DNA of 64,000 nt from Candidatus Thalassolituus haligoni (lineage in GTDB: Bacteria; Pseudomonadota; Gammaproteobacteria; Pseudomonadales; Oceanobacteraceae), in contig NZ_CP139482.1 of assembly GCF_041222825.1 (NCBI RefSeq), forward strand, positions 2,635,001 to 2,699,000. The letters run 5' to 3'. Within the stretch, counting starts at the first letter, position 1. Every line of letters begins with the position of its first letter. The notes under the pieces are model-generated. The model searched no databases. It was given only the letters and a program-made list of their open reading frames with translations, and was not told where the DNA came from. The translations under genes were made by a program, and so were the position numbers. This document shows positions 9,830-15,971 of this stretch, piece after piece.

Positions 9830-10204
9830 TTACTCGTGGGCGTAGTTTACATCGGGAGGTTGGGTCGACAGCGGACGCTGCAAACGGACGATCCAACGCA
9901 CCAGAGCGTAAAGGATGCCAAGCAACAGCCCCACCAGCCACCAGGTCAGGGCATTTTGAGTGATGACAGGTTCATCACTTAGCGCTGAAAAAGCGGCCAC
10001 CATAAAGGCTGGCGCATAATAGTCAGAACCTGGGCTGATCGGGGCTGGCGACAGCAGCAATACCGGGCCAAGCATCACCAGCATATCGCGCAGGACACTC
10101 GACGATGTCATCAAGCAGAACATGGCGCGCCAGCACCAGCAGCCCAGCAGTGCAAATCCAAGGTATATTGCCCAAGCCTGCACCGGGTTATAGAGGTTAT
10201 CCAT
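9830..10204 (-). CDS. Small inner-membrane protein of unknown function
   Basis: The 124-residue protein has about four hydrophobic segments (near residues 10-30, 37-55, 65-75 and 85-108) and a conserved-looking loop SPGSDYYAPAF between the second and third. It starts 3 nt after the ycgN stop, so it is probably the last gene of a ycgL-ycgN operon. I do not recognise a function. The Cys-rich first helix (LLGCWCWRAMFC) is unusual. It is likely a conserved hypothetical integral membrane protein. Confidence 0.65.
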   Translation of the reverse strand: MDNLYNPVQAWAIYLGFALLGCWCWRAMFCLMTSSSVLRDMLVMLGPVLLLSPAPISPGSDYYAPAFMVAAFSALSDEPVITQNALTWWLVGLLLGILYALVRWIVRLQRPLSTQPPDVNYAHE

Positions 10205-10207
10205 GCG

Positions 10208-10648
10208 TCATGCTTTCCAGATTATGTGATCTTCCCAATCGTCTTCCGGTACCTGATCATCAGGCACCCCCTTCCCCGCAATCGAAATCCCGGCCTTGTG
10301 CACCGAGTTCGGGTCACCGCTGATCAGCGGATGCCAGTCGAACAGTGGCTTGCCCTCGGCCAGCAAACGATAGGCACAGGTATCCGGTAGCCAGAAAAAC
10401 TGGCTCGCCTGCTCCGGTGTTAACCAGACACAGGCTGGCACTTTTTCCTGACGCTGCTGATAGACGGTACAGCGGCAATCGGTGGTATCCATATAGCGAC
10501 AGTGAATATCGGTATAGTAAACCTCACCCGTGTCTTCATCTTCCAGTTTTTGCAGGCAGCAACGAGCGCAGCCATCGCAAAGTGATTCCCACTCGGCCTT
10601 GCTCATGTCATCCAGGCGTTTGTATTGCCAGAAAGCGCCCTGGCTCAT
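10208..10648 (-). CDS. ycgN: YcgN/UPF0260 family cysteine cluster protein
   Basis: The 146-residue protein matches the YcgN family along its whole length: an early WESLCDGCARCCLQKL cluster, then CRYMDTTDCRCTVY, and TCAYRLLAEGKPLFDWHPL. The conserved cysteines (CDGCxxCC plus later Cys) are the pattern of the zinc- or iron-binding YkgJ/CxxCxxCC superfamily; the biochemical role is not established. Its start overlaps the ycgL stop by 4 nt (ATGA), which suggests translational coupling. E. coli also encodes YcgL and YcgN side by side. Confidence 0.93.
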   Translation of the reverse strand: MSQGAFWQYKRLDDMSKAEWESLCDGCARCCLQKLEDEDTGEVYYTDIHCRYMDTTDCRCTVYQQRQEKVPACVWLTPEQASQFFWLPDTCAYRLLAEGKPLFDWHPLISGDPNSVHKAGISIAGKGVPDDQVPEDDWEDHIIWKA

Positions 10649-10929
10649 TCGGTATCCAGTTTGCAGAACAGATCAAGCTTGTCTGTCTCTTTCGGTGGTG
10701 GCATCTGCAAGAAAAACCCCTGGGTTGCTATTTGTTCAAGGATGCGTTCACCAGAGAAACGGGCGAGTTGTTTTTCCGGTGTGATGATCATGGTCATCGC
10801 CAGTTCAGGTTTGCCGAATTGTTCCAGCAAGACTTCCGGCACTTTTTTCAGGCCGTCCTTGCGAGAGACATACAGGTAGGTTTCGTCTTTTTTGCGGCTT
10901 TTAAATACGTCGCAAAGTACTTTGCTCAT
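10645..10929 (-). CDS. ycgL: YcgL domain-containing protein
   Basis: The 94-residue protein shows the YcgL pattern: N-terminal CDVFKSRKKDETYLYV, a middle VPEVLLEQFGKPELAM, and ERILEQIATQGFFLQMPPP near the C-terminus. The family is a small cytoplasmic alpha/beta fold of unknown function that co-occurs with ycgN and rnd. It is the first gene of a short operon with ycgN (4-nt overlap) and lies 33 bp after the rnd stop, so it may be read from the rnd transcript. Confidence 0.92.
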   Translation of the reverse strand: MSKVLCDVFKSRKKDETYLYVSRKDGLKKVPEVLLEQFGKPELAMTMIITPEKQLARFSGERILEQIATQGFFLQMPPPKETDKLDLFCKLDTE

Positions 10930-10962
10930 GTTCAGTTCCTGCGGTAGGTCGAGCCATGTGGC

Positions 10963-12111
10963 TCAGTGACGGTCGTCCGCCTTGGTCATCATATCCAGCA
11001 AGGTGTCGCCAATCTGGGATTTACGCCAACCCTGAAGTACATCCGGTAAGACATAGGTGCCGCTGTTCCAGCCGGAACGAATCAGCGCGTCCAGGGCTTT
11101 TTTCCGGGTCAGGATTTCTGGCGGTATCTCCAGCACTGCTGCACGACTGGCAACGGCATCCCGAGTGAGTTTCAGCCACTGTCCGGCTTCGGGTGTCAAC
11201 GGTCGGTCGAGCGCCACTGGCCAGAGAGCATCATCGTCCGCCATCGCCTGGCTCACGATTTCCATTAGCACCTGAGCATCCTTACGAACCATCTCGGGTC
11301 GCAAACCGGCTTTCACTAGCTGATCCCGATTTTTGGGTTTGTAGCGTGCGATATTCCAGAGGCTGTTGTCATCCACCACCTTGCTACGAGGCACATCACG
11401 CTCACGCGCTTGCAACTCGCGCCAGCCCACCAGTTCCTGCAGCAGGTGCTGCTCCTGCGGGCGCAGCTTCCAGGCCAGTTTGACCCGTCGATAATAATCT
11501 TTGGGCACTTCTTGCTGACTCTGCTCTTCAATCGTGCGCTGGCAGTCTTCTTCCAGCCAGCTCATGCGATCCATGCTGACCAGCTTTGCCACCAGCATGG
11601 GGTAAATCTGGCGCAGAAAATACACATCGGCAACCGCATAGCGAATCTGGTCTTGGCTCAACGGTCGCGCCAGCCAGTTCGAGCGGGTTTCTTCCTTGTC
11701 GATATCAATATCCAGCAAGGCAGCAATCAGTCGCTGGAAGCCCATCGATCCGCCCAACCCGGCCATTGAGGCCGCAAGCTGGCTGTCTGCCAGTGGACTG
11801 GGTAACACTCCGGTCAGCTGCCGGCAAACTTCCAGGTCTTCAGCACAGGCATGAAAGACCTTGGTCACAGCAACAGCCTGAAACACCTGCGCCAGTGGCT
11901 GCCATTCCGTCACACTGAGCGGATCAATCAGGTAGCAATGCTGACTGTCCGCCACCTGCAATAGCCCGGCTTGCGGGTAAAATGTCGAGGTGCGGACAAA
12001 TTCGGTGTCGAGTGCCAGAAAGCCCTCATTCATCCAGCCCTGACAGGCTTCCGCCAGCTGCTGGTTGGTCGTAAGCCAGATTGGCTCGGGCACTTGAGGG
12101 CTGGTCAACAC
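10963..12111 (-). CDS. rnd: Ribonuclease D
   Basis: This 3'-5' exoribonuclease trims tRNA 3' ends and other stable RNA precursors. The 382-residue product (E. coli 375) has DEDDy exonuclease motifs: LDTEFVR early, FHACAEDLEVC in the middle and QDQIRYAVADVYFL with the motif III Tyr and Asp. HRDC-like helical regions follow. The longest frame begins at a TTG at 12150, but the GTG at 12111 or TTG at 12108, just after GGGAGA, fits the family length better; I give 12111. The start is uncertain by a few codons. The gene lies between recR and ycgL on the same strand. Confidence 0.9.
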   Translation of the reverse strand: MLTSPQVPEPIWLTTNQQLAEACQGWMNEGFLALDTEFVRTSTFYPQAGLLQVADSQHCYLIDPLSVTEWQPLAQVFQAVAVTKVFHACAEDLEVCRQLTGVLPSPLADSQLAASMAGLGGSMGFQRLIAALLDIDIDKEETRSNWLARPLSQDQIRYAVADVYFLRQIYPMLVAKLVSMDRMSWLEEDCQRTIEEQSQQEVPKDYYRRVKLAWKLRPQEQHLLQELVGWRELQARERDVPRSKVVDDNSLWNIARYKPKNRDQLVKAGLRPEMVRKDAQVLMEIVSQAMADDDALWPVALDRPLTPEAGQWLKLTRDAVASRAAVLEIPPEILTRKKALDALIRSGWNSGTYVLPDVLQGWRKSQIGDTLLDMMTKADDRH

Positions 12112-12159
12112 ATCTCTCCCTGGTTCAGCTGCGGCACACAGGCCCGGCAAATCTGAACA

Positions 12160-12708
12160 CTAGTCGGTCGCAGCCACATCGGAATCGCTTTCCGGTTGCT
12201 GCAAAAAAGGCACACCGGCCCTCTGGGCCAGGGTTTGCACATAGAATCCGGTCGTACGCCCTTCAACAGACGCATCCAGACAAATCACCAGCCGCGACGG
12301 CTGTCGCTGCGGGTCGCATAAACGTTGATACAGAGCGCCCAGTCCCAGTTGCTCAGGGCCGATACCATCCACCGGGGAGAGCAAGCCATGCAGCACAAAA
12401 CATTGTGCGGCGGGATCAATATCCGTCAGTTGTTCAGGCTGTGCCAGTACCCATAACTCGGTATCCGCTTCCGCCTGCCCTGAACATTGGCCACACTCAC
12501 CACTCACGCTATAACAGCGACACACCGGGCACAGCGACACCTGACAGCGCACTGCCACCAGCGCCGCTTCAATATCAGCGGCCAGGGTCGGTTGCAGCAC
12601 CAGTTTGCGCGCCATACGTCCGGCGGCCTTTGGCCCAATTCCTGGCAACTGATCCAGACGCTGGGCCAACGCCACCAAGGGCGCAGGAATAACACCGCGT
12701 ACTGCCAT
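12160..12708 (-). CDS. recR: Recombination protein RecR, divergent and C-terminally short
   Basis: RecR works with RecO and RecF to load RecA on gapped DNA. The product is 182 aa against about 200 in most bacteria. Seen: a helix-hairpin-helix (LPGIGPKAAGRMA, 21-33), a zinc site with C60, C63, C72 and C75, and a Toprim-like region with LSPVDGIGPEQLG (110-122) and VEG (148-150). Two oddities are visible. The usual VVE at the Toprim entry reads VLAQ (87-90), losing the conserved acid, and the normal C-terminal GVPVGGELEY-type segment is replaced by GVPFLQQPESDSDVAATD. I found no frameshift that restores it. The start overlaps the ybaB stop by 1 nt, the standard dnaX-ybaB-recR order. Confidence 0.88.
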   Translation of the reverse strand: MAVRGVIPAPLVALAQRLDQLPGIGPKAAGRMARKLVLQPTLAADIEAALVAVRCQVSLCPVCRCYSVSGECGQCSGQAEADTELWVLAQPEQLTDIDPAAQCFVLHGLLSPVDGIGPEQLGLGALYQRLCDPQRQPSRLVICLDASVEGRTTGFYVQTLAQRAGVPFLQQPESDSDVAATD

Positions 12709-13034
12709 CAGAATGGCAGTTTCATACCCGGTGGCAAGCCCATGCCTGCCGTCATTTTCGACATGTGTTCCTGACTGGCGCTCTCGATCTTGCGCACCGC
12801 GTCGTTCACCGCAGCGGCCAGCAAGTCTTCCAGCATGTCTTTGTCTTCTGTCATCAAGGAATCGTCAATCGCGACCCGCTTGACGTCGTGACGACCATTC
12901 ATAATGACTTTTACCAGCCCAGCGCCCGATTCGCCGGTCACTTCGGCCTCTGCCAGCTGGGCCTGCATTTTTTGCATATCTTCCTGCATTTTCTGGGCTT
13001 GTTTCATCAAGTTGCCCATGCCGCCTTTGATCAT
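12708..13034 (-). CDS. ybaB: YbaB/EbfC family nucleoid-associated protein
   Basis: This is a small dimeric DNA-binding protein of the nucleoid. The 108-residue product has the family pattern: N-terminal [20 protein letters not shown] coiled helix, a central [20 protein letters not shown] strand region, and a C-terminal Met/Gly/Pro tail ([18 protein letters not shown]). It sits between dnaX (45 bp upstream) and recR (1-nt TGATG overlap), an arrangement conserved across gammaproteobacteria, which suggests co-transcription with replication and recombination genes. Confidence 0.95.
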   Translation of the reverse strand: MIKGGMGNLMKQAQKMQEDMQKMQAQLAEAEVTGESGAGLVKVIMNGRHDVKRVAIDDSLMTEDKDMLEDLLAAAVNDAVRKIESASQEHMSKMTAGMGLPPGMKLPF

Positions 13035-13079
13035 GTCGATCTCCTCGGATGGCGGGCCTTTATGCCCGCACGGGTTATA

Positions 13080-15254
13080 TTATTCGCCCAGTGGTCGAAT
13101 CGTGTCTTCGACCACTGTCGCATTAAAAGTTGTCAGTATATTGCGGACGTGATCATCCGTCTCGATTGACTGCAAGGCAATATAGCCTGCTTCTGCCGCC
13201 ATACGCTGACGCCGCTGTTCTGGAGTTTCTCCGGCCGGGCTACGTAATACCATTTCAATTCTGGCCGTCGGAACCAGCGTTTGTAACGCCTGCTCGACCC
13301 GCTGCTGTTGGCCTGGATTAAACAGCGCACTCCGTTGTGGATCAACATCAAAGCAATACAGCGAATCGCGCACTTCCACCAGCGCACTGTTGCGGGCGAT
13401 GGATAAGGGTAGCCCGGCCAGCGGCAGGTGCTCCAGCCACATCCACCAGGTATGAGGTGCCAGTGGCGGTAAATGTTCCGGGTTGGCAACTGCGCGCTGA
13501 ACCGTTTTGACCGCTTTGGGTGCCGTAGAGACCTGCGGTGCTGGCTCAAACGTCATGGTGTTATCGGCAGGTGCATCCATCAGGCGGCTGAGATTGCCAC
13601 CGGCGATGGCAGCGCGATCAGCAACAGGCGCTGAGGGTTGAGCAACAACCTGCTGTTCGGGAGCATCAGGAAGCGACACCCTTGGCGGTAGTGGTGGCGG
13701 TAACGTGCTGGGTGTTTCTTCATCCATCCAGGGAGGCGGCTCGTGGGCCGGATCTGAAGTTGTCACGACGGTGGGCACGGCGTTGCCTGGGCCTGTCTCA
13801 TAAACAACATCATCTGCACTCAGAGTGGATACCGGCAAAACACCTGCATCCGGGAAACCTGTTGGAGCCGTTTGGGTTGTTGGGGTTGTTGGGGTTGTTG
13901 GGGTTGTTTGAGCTGTTGCTGGCAGATCCTGCCACTCAGACTCGACGGGGACTACTTCAGCAGGTTCAGCAGGCAAAACGTCAGTCGGTACAACAACCTC
14001 ACCGCCGACAGCGTCGGGTTGCTGAGTGGCGACAACGCTATCCCGCTCAGGAGAAGGAAGACCCGTCAGTGACTTTTTTTTTTGCCCTCCATCCGGGTCA
14101 GCCTGGGCCGCCGGGCTGGTGAGCGCGGAATCCAGATCCAGATTCGCCAGCGCTGCTGGTAACTGTTCCGGCATCGGCCGAAACGCCAACATCCGCAGCA
14201 GCAGCATTTCAAATCCCTGACGCGGATCAGGCGCCAGCGCCAGATCCTTGCGGCCACTGAGGGCGATTTGATAATACAACTGCAAGTCTTCGCCATTCAT
14301 GGCAACCGCCAACGCCAGCACGGCATCGCGATCACCCTGAGAATTTTCAATCGCATCCGGCACAATCTGGGCCAGTGCCGCCCGGTGCCAGATCGTTAGC
14401 AGGCCCTGGACAACTTCATCAAAATCGGGGCCGTGCTCGGCCATTTCCGCTACTTCGGTTAACACTTCACGAGCATTGGCCCTGGCCATCACCTCTGCCA
14501 TTTTAAACAGGCGACCCCGATCCATGGTGCCCAGCATGCTGGTCACCTGGGTTTCCAGCACCGTCCCTTCACCAAACGCAATGGCCTGGTCAGTCAGACT
14601 GAGGGCGTCACGCATGCTGCCCTGGGCAGCGCGCCCCAATTGCCACAGCGCCGGGGTTTCATAGCGGATGTCTTCTGCTTGCAACACGGTTTCCAGATAG
14701 CCAACAATGCTTTCCGGAGTCATGTTTTTCAGACTGAACTGCAGACAACGGGACAAGACCGTGACGGGTAATTTTTGTGGATCGGTGGTGGCAAGCAGGA
14801 ATTTGACGTGCGCCGGTGGCTCTTCCAGCGTTTTTAACAGCGCATTAAAACTGTGCGTGGAAAGCATGTGTACTTCGTCAATCAGATAAACCTTGAAGCG
14901 TCCACGAGTCGGAGCGTACTGGACGTTATCGAGCAGCTCGCGGGTATCTTCGACTTTGGTACGAGATGCGGCATCGACTTCGATCAGATCAACAAAGCGG
15001 CCTTCGGCGATTTCCCGACAAGAAGAACATTCGCCACATGGCCGGGCACTGATGCCCTGTTCGCAATTCAGGCATTTGGCAAGAATACGGGCAATGGTGG
15101 TTTTACCCACACCCCGGGTGCCGGTAAACAGGTATGCGTGATGCAGCCGCTGCTCATTCAGCGCATTGATCAGCGCTTTGAGTACGTGCTCCTGGCCGAC
15201 CATTTCGTCAAAGAACCTGGGCCGCCACTTACGTGCAAGTACCTGATAACTCAT
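13080..15254 (-). CDS. dnaX: DNA polymerase III subunit tau (and gamma by slippage)
   Basis: This is the clamp-loader ATPase. The full-length tau is 724 aa (E. coli 643). Seen: Walker A GTRGVGKT (45-52), the zinc module (C64, C73, C76, C79), the DEVHML Walker B region and the LSRCLQF sensor. Domains I-III end near residue 370. A run of ten A residues at codons 391-394 (plus-strand T10 at 14074-14083) should allow production of a short gamma-like form of about 402 aa. Beyond it, a Pro/Thr/Val-rich linker, including a TPTTPTTPTT repeat, leads to the tau C-terminal domain that binds polymerase and DnaB. It is the first gene of dnaX-ybaB-recR. Confidence 0.97.
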   Translation of the reverse strand: MSYQVLARKWRPRFFDEMVGQEHVLKALINALNEQRLHHAYLFTGTRGVGKTTIARILAKCLNCEQGISARPCGECSSCREIAEGRFVDLIEVDAASRTKVEDTRELLDNVQYAPTRGRFKVYLIDEVHMLSTHSFNALLKTLEEPPAHVKFLLATTDPQKLPVTVLSRCLQFSLKNMTPESIVGYLETVLQAEDIRYETPALWQLGRAAQGSMRDALSLTDQAIAFGEGTVLETQVTSMLGTMDRGRLFKMAEVMARANAREVLTEVAEMAEHGPDFDEVVQGLLTIWHRAALAQIVPDAIENSQGDRDAVLALAVAMNGEDLQLYYQIALSGRKDLALAPDPRQGFEMLLLRMLAFRPMPEQLPAALANLDLDSALTSPAAQADPDGGQKKKSLTGLPSPERDSVVATQQPDAVGGEVVVPTDVLPAEPAEVVPVESEWQDLPATAQTTPTTPTTPTTQTAPTGFPDAGVLPVSTLSADDVVYETGPGNAVPTVVTTSDPAHEPPPWMDEETPSTLPPPLPPRVSLPDAPEQQVVAQPSAPVADRAAIAGGNLSRLMDAPADNTMTFEPAPQVSTAPKAVKTVQRAVANPEHLPPLAPHTWWMWLEHLPLAGLPLSIARNSALVEVRDSLYCFDVDPQRSALFNPGQQQRVEQALQTLVPTARIEMVLRSPAGETPEQRRQRMAAEAGYIALQSIETDDHVRNILTTFNATVVEDTIRPLGE
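14074..14083 (-). other. dnaX A10 slippery site
   Basis: On the coding strand the sequence is GGAGGGC, then ten A, then G, read CAA AAA AAA AAG in frame. A -1 shift adds Val-Thr-Asp-Gly-Ser-Ser-Phe-Ser and stops, giving about 402 aa; a +1 shift, or loss of one A, stops two residues later. GGAGGG just upstream resembles the Shine-Dalgarno-like stimulator known at the E. coli dnaX frameshift site. Either ribosomal frameshifting or transcriptional slippage could work here. Confidence 0.75.
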
Positions 15255-15329
15255 GAAACGCTGACTCGGCTAAAACAAGGAAGGCGCATGATAACGACTG
15301 GCGGGCAGGATGTCAGTGTTATTGGAGAT

Positions 15330-15435
15330 GACTCCTGCCAGCCACACCCCGGCACACGAGTCGACTACTACCGTTGCTCCCTTCCGGGCCTGGCGGGGTT
15401 CGTAGCTTATCGTTGCGAGGGGACCAGCAGGAGCC
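15330..15435 (-). ncRNA. ffs: Signal recognition particle 4.5S RNA
   Basis: The minus strand carries a 106-nt RNA with the SRP hallmarks: the apical block GGCCCGGAAGGGAGCA (tetraloop GGAA and asymmetric loop that bind Ffh), the CTCGTGTGCCGGGGTGTGGC strand of the symmetric loop region, and closing ends GGCTCCTGC / GCAGGAGTC that pair with one G-U. Its length is close to the E. coli 4.5S RNA (114 nt). It lies upstream of dnaX on the same strand, 75 bp from the dnaX start. Confidence 0.95.
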
Positions 15436-15438
15436 ACC

Positions 15439-15468
15439 ATAACAGCCTGACTTTCGACAGGAGGGCAA
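15439..15468 (-). promoter_or_regulatory. Probable sigma70 promoter of ffs
   Basis: On the minus strand TTGCCC (-35, 15463-15468) and TGTTAT (-10, 15439-15444) are 18 bp apart, and the start expected 6-8 bp later coincides with the predicted 5' end of the 4.5S RNA. Each hexamer matches 4 of 6 consensus bases. Confidence 0.45.
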
Positions 15469-15536
15469 ATCCTACAGATAACTTTTTGGGATATCAAGGA
15501 CTTAACTTAAAGAAAATGCTTCGAACCGGCAATCAA

Positions 15537-15806
15537 TCAGAGGTGCAGCCAATGTTTCAGGGCCAGGTTAATGATGTCTGCCCGGCTCAACCCCAGATCA
15601 TCACAAGCCAGATCCAGATAATCAATGACATCCGCTTCGACCTTCACTTCCAGCCGCTGCAAACCGCGCTCCTTGTCACGCTGACGCTGAAAGCGCTTGT
15701 TAAACCGGCTCTGCACTCGACGATCATAAGGGTTGCTCTTCGGCCGCCCACGACGGGGAGACGAGAACATATCGATGGTGGTGCGATCTTCGGGTTGAAT
15801 GGACAT
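15537..15806 (-). CDS. ybfE: YbfE-like small DNA-binding protein (ribbon-helix-helix type)
   Basis: The 89-residue protein aligns in pattern with E. coli YbfE, a LexA-regulated protein of unknown role: DRTTIDMF, then RRGRPKSNPYDR, RDKERGLQRLEVKV and a C-terminal LGLSRADIINLALKHWL that fits a ribbon-helix-helix fold. The basic N-terminal half suggests DNA binding. No clear LexA box (CTGT-N8-ACAG) is visible upstream, so SOS control is not supported here. A palindrome with a -10-like hexamer lies 21-37 bp upstream. The gene is transcribed towards ffs and divergently from the Lon-like protease. Confidence 0.75.
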   Translation of the reverse strand: MSIQPEDRTTIDMFSSPRRGRPKSNPYDRRVQSRFNKRFQRQRDKERGLQRLEVKVEADVIDYLDLACDDLGLSRADIINLALKHWLHL

Positions 15807-15820
15807 AGCAGATCCAGCTG

Positions 15821-15860
15821 AAAAACGGCGGCATTATGCCGCCTTGACGATGAATTGCAA
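15821..15860 (-). promoter_or_regulatory. Promoter overlapping a palindrome upstream of ybfE
   Basis: On the minus strand TTGCAA (15855-15860) and CATAAT (15833-15838) are 16 bp apart. The -10 hexamer lies inside a palindrome with 8-bp arms (GGCGGCAT-A-ATGCCGCC, 15827-15843) followed by GTTTTT. The same DNA could be an operator, a leader terminator, or both. Confidence 0.4.
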
Positions 15861-15971
15861 CGCCATAGCGAACGATTCCCCCTTTCTCTGCTCGCCATGA
15901 CAGCAACAGAACTTGCCAAGGGCCTCGCATCTCAATACTGTTGACTGCTTTCTTTGCTGAACACGTTACCG

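Noticed and set aside
9751..9963. Short GTG frame starting NNRRCVTITQRQLEEICREA
   Set aside because: The first 28 residues look protein-like, but the frame runs antisense into a likely membrane protein gene and has no ribosome-binding site or known family; it could be a remnant.
15270..15497. Protein frame in the ffs region
   Set aside because: The region is explained by the 4.5S RNA, with conserved loop sequence and pairing ends; the frame is incidental.
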